NCBI RefSeq assembly: GCF_011516645.4
Contig: NZ_CP088285.1
Location: forward strand, 7,396,501-7,460,500
DNA from: Bradyrhizobium septentrionale
GTDB lineage: Bacteria; Pseudomonadota; Alphaproteobacteria; Rhizobiales; Xanthobacteraceae
Direction of reading: 5' to 3'
DNA length: 64,000 nucleotides
Shown: piece after piece, positions 28,801 through 36,870 of the stretch
Layout of the letters: every line of letters begins with the position of its first letter
Numbering within the stretch: position 1 is the first letter of the stretch
Notes under the pieces: generated by a model
Database searches by the model: none
What the model saw: the letters and a program-made list of their open reading frames with translations, nothing else
Told to the model about the DNA's origin: nothing
Program-made: the position numbers and the translations under genes

Positions 28801-29691
28801 GGTGCCGCTGCCGTAGTTAGTCAAATTCACCGAGCCGCTGACATCCTGATTGAGTTTCACCGTGAACGCGCTGGTGTTGGCGGAATTGTTGGCCTGGAGG
28901 ATGATGCCGCCCGTGACGCTCGCATTGGTCGTAAGGTCGACGGTACCGGTGCCGCCGTCCTGGAGATAAATGCCGCCGACGACCGCGCCGTTGGTCGTGA
29001 CGGAAAGATTACGCGCATAATAGCTGCCCTGTCCCATGCGGACGTAAATCCCGCCGCCTGTTTGGGTTGTGTTGCCGGTGACTGCGCCTGTCGCGATGGT
29101 GACGTCGGACTGGTTGCCGTTGGTCAGGACGAAGATTCCGGTGCCGTTCGGGGCCTCGATCTGGCTGCCAACCGTGTTGATGTTGACGCTCCCCCCCGGT
29201 CCTGCACTCGTGACACTGATGCCGGTGCCAGCCGTGATCGTGCCGGCGGTCTGCGTGATCGAGACCGGACCGCTGGTCGAGACGTTGATTGCGTACCAGT
29301 TGGCGGTGACGTCGGCCGATCCCGTGTAGGTGATCGGGGCTTGGCTGCCGCCGAGGAGCTGGATGCCGTCGTACAGGCGCGATGTGATGCCCGCGGGGTC
29401 GTTGTGGTTGAACGTGATACTGCCGGAGGCGCTCACGGTCACGCCGTGGGTGGTGATCCCGGCGCCGGCGTTGACGTTCACGGTGATATCACCGTTGAAA
29501 CTCGTGTTGAGCCCGCCGTCCGACGGATGGGCGGCGTCGCAGAGCACGTTGCCGGTGCCGACGCCAGAACAGTAGACCGCCGCCTCGGCCGTGGACGCCA
29601 TCGCGATCAATGACGCCGATCCAAGCAGCGCGCCGCGCCACATTCCCGGCCTGCCGCCGCCGCCCGCCATAACCGTGCCCCGACACCCCAT
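25802..29691 (-). pseudogene. autotransporter (type Va) with frameshift between passenger and beta-barrel
   Basis: Outer-membrane autotransporter split over two frames. The first part (29691 down to ~26590) has a signal peptide ending TAEA-AVYC, then a ~900-residue passenger of short Gly/Thr/Asn-rich beta-helix turns and the conserved linker GNGTIGNTVIGGTLSPGNSPGT. The second part (from ~26600 to 25802) encodes the 12-strand barrel (FGTAIGADYRFSPNTIAGFALAG ...) ending in the usual aromatic, VRYAW. In frame 1 the text reads QTTDGNNGS and then turns to nonsense; frame 2 resumes with LGSNNTTSQAF, so one base appears lost around 26581-26600. No slippery run is visible. Either a true null mutation or a sequencing error. 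Two AraC-type genes lie just upstream. Confidence 0.8.
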
Positions 29692-29727
29692 TGTAGCTGT
29701 TTGTTTCTGACGTAACGGCCGTGTGGT

Positions 29728-29753
29728 GTCTTCTCAGTGCGCGCATACCGTTG
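29728..29753 (-). promoter_or_regulatory. 26-bp motif upstream of autotransporter
   Basis: Matches 22 of 26 positions with a segment at 30609-30634 upstream of the nearer AraC-type gene. The core on the minus strand is TGCGCGCACTGAGAAGA. It ends 37 bases before the autotransporter start. Weaker similarity continues about 28 bases toward the gene. It may be an operator for one of the two AraC proteins. Confidence 0.45.
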
Positions 29754-29865
29754 ATCCAAAGCGCACCTGCCGCAGAAATGAGCGCAGGTGTAGCCGTTCG
29801 GCACCATGCTGCACGGGCCGCGCCGGATTGGCGCGAGGGCAGCGCCGCCGGGCGGTGCCGTCGTG

Positions 29866-30498
29866 CTAGAGCCCCGCGGCCCGGTACTCGCCCGGCGTCA
29901 GGCCCTCGGATGCGCTGAAGATCCGGTAGAACGTGGCCAGGCTACCAAACCCGCATGCAAGCGCGATATCGGCGATCGGCTGCGGCGGCTTTTCACGCAG
30001 CAGCCTTCGGCTCTCGCTCAGGCGCTCGGCGGTGACGGTCTGCGAAAAGCTCGCCTCGGTCGCCTCGAACAGGACGTGCAGGTAACGGACCGAGACGCCG
30101 AGCAGGTCGGCGACCATGCCGGGCGAGAGAGCCGGCTTCGCGAGATGGCGCGTGATCAGGCGTCGCGCCAGGCTGAGCCGGCCGACGCGGAGCGCCTGCT
30201 GGGCACGGCGGCTGCCAGGCCTGATCGCGCCGCGCTCGATCAGCGCGAGGTCGGCCACGATCTTAACCAGCGCAGGTATGCTCGCGCTATCACCGGCCTC
30301 CGTCGCCTCCTTGAAGTCGGCAAGGCAGGCTTCGAGCAACGGTGCCCAGCCACGATTGCTTGCCGTCGGAGCGCTGCGACGGGCGGCTTCCAGGGCTGGG
30401 GTCTGATCGGCATGCAGCTCGACGACAGTGGGGACAACAAGGCGCGCCGGGCCGGTGGATGACGCCTCCGGGCTCTGATCCTCGTGCTTACCGCGCAT
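29866..30498 (-). CDS. AraC-family regulator lacking the sensor domain
   Basis: A ~210-residue protein containing only a linker and the AraC DNA-binding region: two helix-turn-helix units in LARRLITRHLAKPALSPGMVADLLGVSVRYLH and IADIALACGFGSLATFYRIF, ending SEGLTPGEYRA. It is clearly paralogous to the next gene upstream (RLIRRHLSNAALSPRLIAGLLGISVRHLH), but lacks that protein's N-terminal ~150-residue domain. ATG 30498 has GAGAGG 9 bases upstream; the frame is open to 30708, but the extra residues look non-coding. Likely controls the autotransporter next to it (inference). Confidence 0.75.
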   Translation of the reverse strand: MRGKHEDQSPEASSTGPARLVVPTVVELHADQTPALEAARRSAPTASNRGWAPLLEACLADFKEATEAGDSASIPALVKIVADLALIERGAIRPGSRRAQQALRVGRLSLARRLITRHLAKPALSPGMVADLLGVSVRYLHVLFEATEASFSQTVTAERLSESRRLLREKPPQPIADIALACGFGSLATFYRIFSASEGLTPGEYRAAGL

Positions 30499-30608
30499 CG
30501 TGCATGACCTCTCGCTCTGCATGAGAGCGCGCGTCGCCGGTAACGAGATTTGCGTTGTCTTGTCCGGGCGAAGCGCCTGCGCGGTTCTGGCGAAATCGCC
30601 GGAAAATA

Positions 30609-30634
30609 TCTTCTCAATGCGCGCAGGCTGTTGA
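30609..30634 (-). promoter_or_regulatory. 26-bp motif upstream of short AraC gene
   Basis: Partner of the motif at 29728-29753 (22 of 26 identical). Core on the minus strand: TGCGCGCATTGAGAAGA. Located about 110 bases before the chosen start of the short AraC gene, suggesting a longer leader or an unrecognised start. Confidence 0.45.
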
Positions 30635-30750
30635 CGTCGGTTCGGCGAGCGTCGGATTGCGCGGCGGCGTGCCCGGTCGCCGGCACGGACATAGCCATGC
30701 TTTAGCAACCCGCAACAGCCCGGGGTGCGTGCCTGTCCGGCGCAGGACGC

Positions 30751-31704
30751 TCAGGCCAGTCGCGCCCGGTAATCGCCCGGCGTCATCGATTCCGACGCAT
30801 TGAAGAGGCGGTAGAACGTCGCAAGGCTCTCGAAGCCGCAGGCAAAGGCGACCTCGGCGATCGTCTGCCCCGGCGTCTCGCGGAGCAGGCGGCGGCTCCG
30901 CGCGAGCCGGAGCACGGTGACGGTCTCCGAGAAGCTCATCTCCGTCTCCTCGAACAGGATGTGCAGGTGACGGACCGAGATGCCGAGCAGGCCGGCAATC
31001 AGCCTTGGCGACAGCGCCGCATTCGAAAGATGCCGCCGGATCAGGCGGCGGGCCAGCGACAGATGGCCGGTTCGCAACGCCTGCTGCGCGAGCCGGCTCT
31101 TCGGCCGCATGATGCCGCGGTCGATCAGCGCGATATGGGCGAGCGCCTGCACCGTCGGAGGCGCGTCCGCCGTCGCGGCGTCGCTCCCTTCGACCAGGTC
31201 GCGGAAGCATGATTCCAGCAGGGTCCGCAGCGCGGTCTGATCCGGCACGGGCCTGGGGACGAGTTCGCCGAGCTCGGCGCCCGGCGGGATAATCCCTGCC
31301 ACCGGGATCTTGATGATGCGCAGATGGAAGCCGTCGTCGTGCAGCGGGACGGTGCGATAGGGCAGGTCCGAATAGCTGGTCGCGAACATGCCGTCGCGAA
31401 CCGCGAATTCATCGAGCCGTGCGCCGCCGAACCAGCCGCCACCGCCGAGCTGCTGGTAGATGCACAGGCTGTCGCTGCTCGCATCGGCGATATCGGCAGC
31501 GCGCCGTTCGACGCGGTAGGGCGAGGCGCGCAGCTCGACCAGCCCGGCATCGCCGAGCTTGCGCAGCGAGAACTCGCCGAAGAAGTCCCGGCGCTGCTCG
31601 GGCTCGAGCTCCGCGGTGACGCCGAACAACCCCTTGGCGCGCACCTCGCGCCAATAGTCGAAGCGATCCCGGGGATCGACCTGCTCAGTGGACCATGTGT
31701 ACAC
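30751..31704 (-). CDS. AraC-family transcriptional regulator
   Basis: About 317 residues. The N-terminal domain (STEQVDPRDRFDYWREV ... ) resembles the AraC-binding-like sensor found in feruloyl-esterase and xyl-type regulators, and the C-terminal ~100 residues carry both helix-turn-helix units (LIAGLLGISVRHLHILFEE and IAEVAFACGFESLATFYRLF). A GTG at 31704 (VYTWSTEQVD) is chosen by family length; the frame is open to an ATG at 31929 but the added residues are low-complexity and span a hairpin. Tandem with a truncated paralogue downstream. Effector unknown. Confidence 0.78.
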   Translation of the reverse strand: MYTWSTEQVDPRDRFDYWREVRAKGLFGVTAELEPEQRRDFFGEFSLRKLGDAGLVELRASPYRVERRAADIADASSDSLCIYQQLGGGGWFGGARLDEFAVRDGMFATSYSDLPYRTVPLHDDGFHLRIIKIPVAGIIPPGAELGELVPRPVPDQTALRTLLESCFRDLVEGSDAATADAPPTVQALAHIALIDRGIMRPKSRLAQQALRTGHLSLARRLIRRHLSNAALSPRLIAGLLGISVRHLHILFEETEMSFSETVTVLRLARSRRLLRETPGQTIAEVAFACGFESLATFYRLFNASESMTPGDYRARLA

Positions 31705-32047
31705 GGAAAAGCTCGTGGAAAACCTGTGGGACCTGCGGGGAGCTCGAGCCGGATGGAGAGGGCGAATCTTATCACGCGGACCGGAAAAAGAAACTTGACC
31801 TAAGGCCGGTGGGCGCCTCATTCGGGCCGGGGGTGGCCGGTCGGAACGGCCACCCGCGGCCAGCCTTGAACCGGCCAAACGGCTGATCCGACTATTAAGC
31901 GCGCGATGAGATGAGGTTGAATTGTCCATCGCGCTTTAGTCTGTTGTTTAAGCATGATCTTTCGGAAAACCGCTTCGCACTTTTCCGGATCATGCTCTAG
32001 GCGGCGGTCGCACGGGCGGCGCACTTGTCGTGCAGGCGGGGAATCGG
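31705..32047. other. 343-bp divergent region between AraC gene and caspase-like gene
   Basis: Holds a perfect 9-bp-stem hairpin (GGGTGGCCG/CGGCCACCC, 31831-31855) and a copy of repeat family B (31926-31996). No further gene is supported. The repeat ends 52 bases before the caspase-like start, so the promoter of that gene must lie within or beside it. Confidence 0.5.
31926..31996. repeat. dispersed palindromic repeat, family B copy 1
   Basis: Core palindrome from AGCATGATCTTTCGGAAAAC to CACTTTTCCGGATCATGCT (31951-31996) plus a flank CATCGCGCTTTAGTCTGTTG that also accompanies copies at 43827-43898 and 60208-60280. Orientation: flank on the left. I recognise it as a common intergenic element of bradyrhizobia. 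Confidence 0.8.
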
Positions 32048-33544
32048 ATGAAGAGCTGGCTTTCGAGACTTTCGGCGACCGTTTTGGCGGTTGGATTGGT
32101 CGCATTGGCGGCGCCCGCCCAAGCCGAGAAGCGCGTCGCGCTGGTGATCGGCAACAATGACTACAGGAACGTACCCAAGCTGCAGAAGGCGGTGAACGAC
32201 GCCCGCACCATGGGCGACACGCTGAAGCAGCTCGGCTTCAACGTCATGGTGGCCGAGAATTTGAACCGGCAGGCGTTCTCCGAGACATTGCTCGCTTTCG
32301 ACCGCGCCGTGGAACCCGGCGACACTGCGTTCTTCTTCTATGCCGGCCACGGCTTCGAGATCGCCGGCCAGAACTTCCTGCTGCCGACCGACGTGCCGGC
32401 CGCGACCGAAGGGCAGGAGGAACTGGTGCGCGACGCCTCGGTGCTCGCCGACCGCATCATCGAGCGGTTGCAGAACAAGAAGGCGCGTACCTCCATCCTG
32501 GTGTTCGACGCCTGCCGCAACAATCCGTTCGAACGGGCCGGCACGCGCGCCGTTGCCGGCGGCGGCGGGCTGGCGCCGATGACGCAGCTGCCCGAAGGCG
32601 TGTTCTCGGTGTTCTCGGCGGGGCCGCGCCAGACCGCGCTCGACCGTCTCTCGAACGACGATGCCAATCCCAATTCGGTGTTCACGCGAACCTTCGCCAG
32701 GGAGTTGCTGCAACCCGGCGAGAACATGGTGCAGGTCGCCCAGCGCACCCGGCGCCTGGTCAGCGAGATGGCCGAGACCGTGAAGCACAAGCAGATCCCG
32801 GTCTATTTCGACCAGATGGTCGACGATGTCTTCCTGAACGGAATCGCGAAGGGGCAGGCCGAGGCGGCCAAGCCGTCCGCTCCGCCGCAGCAGGTGGCCG
32901 CGCTGCCGCCGGTCTCGGTGCCGAAGCTGCCGAAAGAGGATACCGTCAACGCGCCGATCGCGAGCTTCTCGCGGCACAATGGCGGCTGGTCCGTCGTGTT
33001 CTCGATCGCCGATCCGGCGCTCGGCATTTCCTGGCGGATCGGCGACAGCGGCGATTTCCGCGAGACCGGCTTCATGGACACGCTCGATCCGCGCACCCGC
33101 AAGCGGATGCCCAATCCGTCGATCGAGCTGCCGGCCGATGCGCCGGCCGCCACGATCCAGCTGCGCTATGTCGACACCCAGGGCGAGATGCAGGGGCCGT
33201 TCCCGATCAAGTTCGATCCCGACGCCGCGCTGATCCGCGACCAGCGCAAGATACTCGACATGACCGCGACGAGCTGGCTGTCGTTCCGCGAGTTCAACGG
33301 GCTGCTGGTCTACTACACCCATTTGATGTCGTATCGCTGCGCGATCCGCGAGGTGCGGATCGGCATCGATAGCGCGGTGCCGGACAAGGTCTTGAAGATG
33401 CCGGCCTGCAATCAGCGCGATCCGAGCGCGATCCCGTCCGACGCGCAGCCCTATCTGAAACTCGCGCCGCAGACCAAATCGGTCTCGGTGGAGCTGACCT
33501 ATCGCGATGGCAGCGTGTCGGAAATCAAGACGTTCAGGCGATAG
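32048..33544 (+). CDS. exported caspase-family (C14-like) peptidase
   Basis: A 498-residue protein with a signal peptide (MKSWLSRLSATVLAVGLVALAAPAQA). The caspase-hemoglobinase fold follows: KRVALVIGNNDYRNVPKLQKAVNDA, the catalytic His in FFFYAGHGFEI and catalytic Cys in ILVFDACRNNPF, all within residues 27-265. A second, unassigned beta-rich domain fills residues ~290-498, after a Pro/Ala linker. Bacterial relatives are Arg/Lys-specific or of unknown target. ATG 32048 has GGGGAA upstream; a GTG at 32030 is less likely. The protease probably acts in the periplasm. Confidence 0.85.
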   Translation: MKSWLSRLSATVLAVGLVALAAPAQAEKRVALVIGNNDYRNVPKLQKAVNDARTMGDTLKQLGFNVMVAENLNRQAFSETLLAFDRAVEPGDTAFFFYAGHGFEIAGQNFLLPTDVPAATEGQEELVRDASVLADRIIERLQNKKARTSILVFDACRNNPFERAGTRAVAGGGGLAPMTQLPEGVFSVFSAGPRQTALDRLSNDDANPNSVFTRTFARELLQPGENMVQVAQRTRRLVSEMAETVKHKQIPVYFDQMVDDVFLNGIAKGQAEAAKPSAPPQQVAALPPVSVPKLPKEDTVNAPIASFSRHNGGWSVVFSIADPALGISWRIGDSGDFRETGFMDTLDPRTRKRMPNPSIELPADAPAATIQLRYVDTQGEMQGPFPIKFDPDAALIRDQRKILDMTATSWLSFREFNGLLVYYTHLMSYRCAIREVRIGIDSAVPDKVLKMPACNQRDPSAIPSDAQPYLKLAPQTKSVSVELTYRDGSVSEIKTFRR

Positions 33545-33609
33545 GTTTGCATCCCTGTCGTCCGATCCGCGCTACAATCAAGGCCTGAGGCAGCGGTGAG
33601 GACGGCATC

Positions 33610-34854
33610 ATGGATGCAGGCAATCCGGAGCAGGCGAACAGGCGTCGGATGAAGGTCCGCTGCTGCGTGGTCGGCGGCGGCCCGGCCGGCATGATGCTCG
33701 GCTATCTGCTCGGACGCGCCGGGGTCGACGTCGTGGTGCTGGAGAAGCACGCCGACTTCTTCCGCGACTTCCGGGGCGACACCGTGCATCCCTCGACCCT
33801 GCAGGTGATGGACGAGCTCGGTCTGATCGACGGCTTCCTCAAGCTGCCGCACCAGGACATCCAGAAGCTCGACGGCATGTTCGGCGGCGCCTCGGTGCGG
33901 ATCGCCGACCTCAGCCGCCTCAGCGTCAAATATCCCTTCATCGCGATGATGCCGCAGTGGGACTTCCTCAATTTCCTGCGTGAGAGCGGCCGGCGCTTTC
34001 CTTCGCTGCAGGTGCTGATGAGCGCGGAGGCGACCGACCTGATCCGGCATGGCGACGCCGTTACGGGCGTCCGGGCCAACACGGCTGATGGTCCCGTCGA
34101 TATCGAAGCCGAGCTGACGATCGGCTGCGACGGCCGCCATTCCGTCGTGCGCGAGCGCGCCGGCCTCGAGGTTGAGGAGATCGGCGCGCCGATGGACGTG
34201 CTGTGGTTTCGCGTCGGCCGCCGTCCGGACGAGACCGAGAATCTGTTCGCCCGCGTCGAGCACGGCAAGATGATGGTGACGTTCGACCGCGGCGACTATT
34301 GGCAATGCGCCTATGTGATCGCCAAGGGACAATACGAGGCCGTGCAGGCGAGGGGGCTAGCGGCGCTGCTCGACGACGTGGTGCATCTCGCGCCGATCCT
34401 GAAGGACGGCATTGCCGACGTCAAAAGCTTTGACGACGTCAAGCTGCTTACGGTGGCGATCAATCGCCTGACGCGCTGGACCCGTCCCGGCCTGCTCTGC
34501 ATCGGCGACGCCGCGCATGCGATGTCGCCAATCGGCGGCGTCGGCGTCAACCTCGCGGTGCAGGACGCGGTCGCCACCGCCAACATCCTGGCGACCAAGC
34601 TCGTAGATGGCTTGCCGTCGGAGGACGAGCTCGATGCCGTCAGACGGCGCCGCGAATTTCCGGTGCGGGTGACGCAGCGCATGCAGGTGATCGCGCAGAA
34701 CAACCTCATCACCGCAGCGCTGAAGCCAGGCGATCAGCCGGCACCGTTGGCGTTGCGGCTGATCACGGCGATGCCCTGGCTGCAGGGGCTCACCGCGCGT
34801 CTGGTCGCTGTCGGCGTGCGGCCGGAGCACGTCCATTCGCCGACGGCGCGCTGA
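33610..34854 (+). CDS. FAD-dependent monooxygenase/hydroxylase (PHBH fold)
   Basis: A 414-residue flavoprotein. N-terminal FAD-binding CCVVGGGPAGMMLGYLLGRAG, the DG motif in IGCDGRHSVVRERAG and the late GD motif LLCIGDAAHAMSPIGGVGVNLAVQDA mark the aromatic hydroxylase family. Substrate unknown; no cofactor-specific partner is adjacent. ATG 33610 has GAGGAC 8 bases upstream. The C-terminus runs convergent with an SDR gene, with a 39-bp gap. Confidence 0.85.
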   Translation: MDAGNPEQANRRRMKVRCCVVGGGPAGMMLGYLLGRAGVDVVVLEKHADFFRDFRGDTVHPSTLQVMDELGLIDGFLKLPHQDIQKLDGMFGGASVRIADLSRLSVKYPFIAMMPQWDFLNFLRESGRRFPSLQVLMSAEATDLIRHGDAVTGVRANTADGPVDIEAELTIGCDGRHSVVRERAGLEVEEIGAPMDVLWFRVGRRPDETENLFARVEHGKMMVTFDRGDYWQCAYVIAKGQYEAVQARGLAALLDDVVHLAPILKDGIADVKSFDDVKLLTVAINRLTRWTRPGLLCIGDAAHAMSPIGGVGVNLAVQDAVATANILATKLVDGLPSEDELDAVRRRREFPVRVTQRMQVIAQNNLITAALKPGDQPAPLALRLITAMPWLQGLTARLVAVGVRPEHVHSPTAR

Positions 34855-34893
34855 CGCGCACCGCGCGCACGCATGCGCCGGGGCTCCTGTGTT

Positions 34894-35664
34894 TCAGGCC
34901 ATCACTGAATAGCCGCCATCGACCGGGATGGCGGTGCCGGTGACGAAGTCGGAGGCCGGCGACGCCAGGAACACGGCGATGCCCGCGAAGTCGTCGATCG
35001 CCCCCCAGCGTGCCGCCGGCGTGCGTGCGAGCACGCGCTCGTGCAGACCGGCCACCTGCTGGCGCGCGCCCTTGGTCAGATCGGTGTCGATCCAGCCGGG
35101 AAGGATGGCATTGACCTGGATGTTGTCCGGCGCCCAGGCGTTGGCGCAGGCGCGCGTGTACTGCACGATGCCGCCCTTGCTCGCGGCATAGGCCGCAGCG
35201 AAGCTCGCGCCGAAGATCGACATCATCGAGCCGATATTGATGATCTTGCCGTGGCCAGACGCCTTGAGCGCAGGATAGGCCGCCTTCGAGCACAGGAATG
35301 CGCTGGTGAGATTGGTGTCGATCACCTTGCTCCACTCGTCGAGCTCGAGCTCGTGCGGCGGCTTGCGGATGCTCATGCCGGCGTTGTTGACGAGGATGTC
35401 GATCCGGCCGAGCTCGCCGACGACCCGCGCAACCATCGCCGCGACCGCCGCCTTGTCGGTCACATCGGTTGCCACCGCGATCGCCTTGACGCCGCGCTTG
35501 GCGAGATCCTCCACCGCCGCTTTCGATTTCGCCTCGTTGCGGCCGACCACGGCAACCGCGGCGCCGGCGTCCGCCAGGCCGCGCGCCATGCCGAGCCCGA
35601 TGCCGCCGTTGCCGCCGGTGACGATGGCGACCCGGCCCGAGAGATCAAACTGTCCGTTTTTCAT
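34894..35664 (-). CDS. short-chain dehydrogenase/reductase
   Basis: A classical SDR of 256 residues: TGGNGGIGLG cofactor motif, NNAG, catalytic Ser in IGSMMS and Tyr-Lys in YAASKGG, and the end FVTGTAIPVDGGYSVMA. It resembles 2-deoxy-D-gluconate 3-dehydrogenase and related sugar SDRs, though the substrate is uncertain. ATG 35664 (MKNGQFDLSGR) is taken; the frame continues upstream to 35817 across a terminator and is not coding there. Confidence 0.88.
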   Translation of the reverse strand: MKNGQFDLSGRVAIVTGGNGGIGLGMARGLADAGAAVAVVGRNEAKSKAAVEDLAKRGVKAIAVATDVTDKAAVAAMVARVVGELGRIDILVNNAGMSIRKPPHELELDEWSKVIDTNLTSAFLCSKAAYPALKASGHGKIINIGSMMSIFGASFAAAYAASKGGIVQYTRACANAWAPDNIQVNAILPGWIDTDLTKGARQQVAGLHERVLARTPAARWGAIDDFAGIAVFLASPASDFVTGTAIPVDGGYSVMA

Positions 35665-35799
35665 TGTTGTTGTCCGCTGTGGTTTGAACCGGGGGTCGAG
35701 AGTGCCCGATCGCCACAACGCTGACCAGATCAGGCGCAGCCGGGCGGCCCTGCGCCAGCCGGCATGCGCAGGGGACTGCTCGCGAAGACGTTGGCGCAA

Positions 35800-35830
35800 C
35801 AAAAAAGCCCCGGACAATGCCGGGGCTTTT
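35800..35830 (-). terminator. Rho-independent terminator of the Omp gene
   Basis: An 8-bp stem (AGCCCCGG/CCGGGGCT, 35806-35813 and 35820-35827) with a 6-base loop, followed on the minus strand by TTTTTT (35800-35805). It lies about 20 bases after the stop of the Omp gene. The other strand has TTTT, so some function both ways is possible. Confidence 0.85.
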
Positions 35831-35849
35831 GGTCTGCTATCAGCAGAGA

Positions 35850-36641
35850 TCAGTACTTGGCGACAACCGGGCCGGTCCAGTTGAAGCGGTAGACCAGCGC
35901 GGTGCTGATGGTCTGGACGAACGGCCTGAAGGTGATGTCGCGACCGTTCGAGATATTGGTGCCGTCAGCCAGCTCGGAGATGTTCCTGTTGTCGTAGTAA
36001 GCGGCGCGGTACTCGGTCTTCATGAACCAGCCCGGCGCGGTGATGCCGAAGATGTTCAGGTTGTTCTCGACGCCGCCGCCGACGAACCAGCCGCTGCGAT
36101 CGAAGCCGTCGGTGTGCAGACCCGAGGGAAGAGCGGTCGCGGTGTTGAACAGCGTGGTGCCCTTCCAGTGCGAGCTGGAGTAACCGGCGTTGACGTAGGA
36201 CAGAACGTTCGGAGCGACCAGATAACCCAGGCGCGCACCGGCGGCCCAGCTGTAGTCGTTCTTGATATTGCCGGCGAGGAACGGACCCTGATCCTGGATC
36301 GTGCCCTTCAGGCTGCCGAATTGACCGTCGGCGAACACGCCGATGACCCAGCTGTTGGCGGTCTGCCAGTCGTAACCGGCGCCGACGGTGCCATACCAGC
36401 CATCACCGCCCTGGCGCTGGTTGAAGCCGAGGATCGGCGCGCCCGTGGTGGTCGACTGGACACCGGTGTCAGCGTCCCAGATGCCGCCGCCGCCACCGCC
36501 GAAGATGTAGAAGCCGGTCCAGCTCGGAGCGACCGGGAGCGGGGCGGGAGCCTTGGTGTAGGGGCGGGCGGCCAGGTCAGCAGCCGACGCCGAGGCCGTC
36601 ATCGCAGCAACCGCGGTCAGAGCGAGCAAAATCTTCTTCAT
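35850..36641 (-). CDS. outer-membrane beta-barrel protein (Omp25/RopB-like)
   Basis: A 263-residue outer-membrane protein. Signal peptide MKKILLALTAVAAMTASASA, mature start ADLAARPYTKAPAPLPVAPSWTGFYIFGGGGGG, which is the hallmark of rhizobial Omp25/RopB-type barrels. The C-terminal strand ends RFNWTGPVVAKY. Alternating aromatic and polar residues indicate eight to ten strands. ATG 36641 follows GAGGA by 7 bases. A strong terminator ends the gene, consistent with high expression. A possible -10 TATAGT (minus strand, 36727-36722) lies about 80 bases upstream. Confidence 0.9.
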   Translation of the reverse strand: MKKILLALTAVAAMTASASAADLAARPYTKAPAPLPVAPSWTGFYIFGGGGGGIWDADTGVQSTTTGAPILGFNQRQGGDGWYGTVGAGYDWQTANSWVIGVFADGQFGSLKGTIQDQGPFLAGNIKNDYSWAAGARLGYLVAPNVLSYVNAGYSSSHWKGTTLFNTATALPSGLHTDGFDRSGWFVGGGVENNLNIFGITAPGWFMKTEYRAAYYDNRNISELADGTNISNGRDITFRPFVQTISTALVYRFNWTGPVVAKY

Positions 36642-36810
36642 TTCCAAATCCTCGACTTTAGCGTTCGATCGGGTCGCTGACGGGAGCGCCTTGGCACCGA
36701 TTCCCGAAACTCATGTTGGGGACTATACGTGGTTCCGCCGGAAATGCTGTTGCGGGTGAGACACAACCAGCTGAAAACGAAATCGTCGGTGCTCTCGGAA
36801 AAGGCGAATG

Positions 36811-36843
36811 AAAACGGCCGCCTCGATCAGGAGGCGGCCGGAA
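36811..36843 (-). terminator. terminator downstream of parE
   Basis: A perfect 10-bp stem (CGGCCGCCTC/GAGGCGGCCG, 36815-36824 and 36831-36840) with a 6-base loop, followed on the minus strand by TTTT. It lies 28 bases after the parE stop. Confidence 0.75.
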
Positions 36844-36870
36844 AAACATTTCAAATCAGTTGGTTGCGAC

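Noticed and set aside
28318..29613. plus-strand frame opposite the autotransporter passenger
   Set aside because: Passenger repeats on the minus strand explain the coding signal; the antisense sequence has no known pattern.
30499..30708. N-terminal extension of the short AraC gene to ATG 30708
   Set aside because: The added residues are Arg-rich without a fold, and the 26-bp motif lies within this stretch; ATG 30498 has a good ribosome-binding site.
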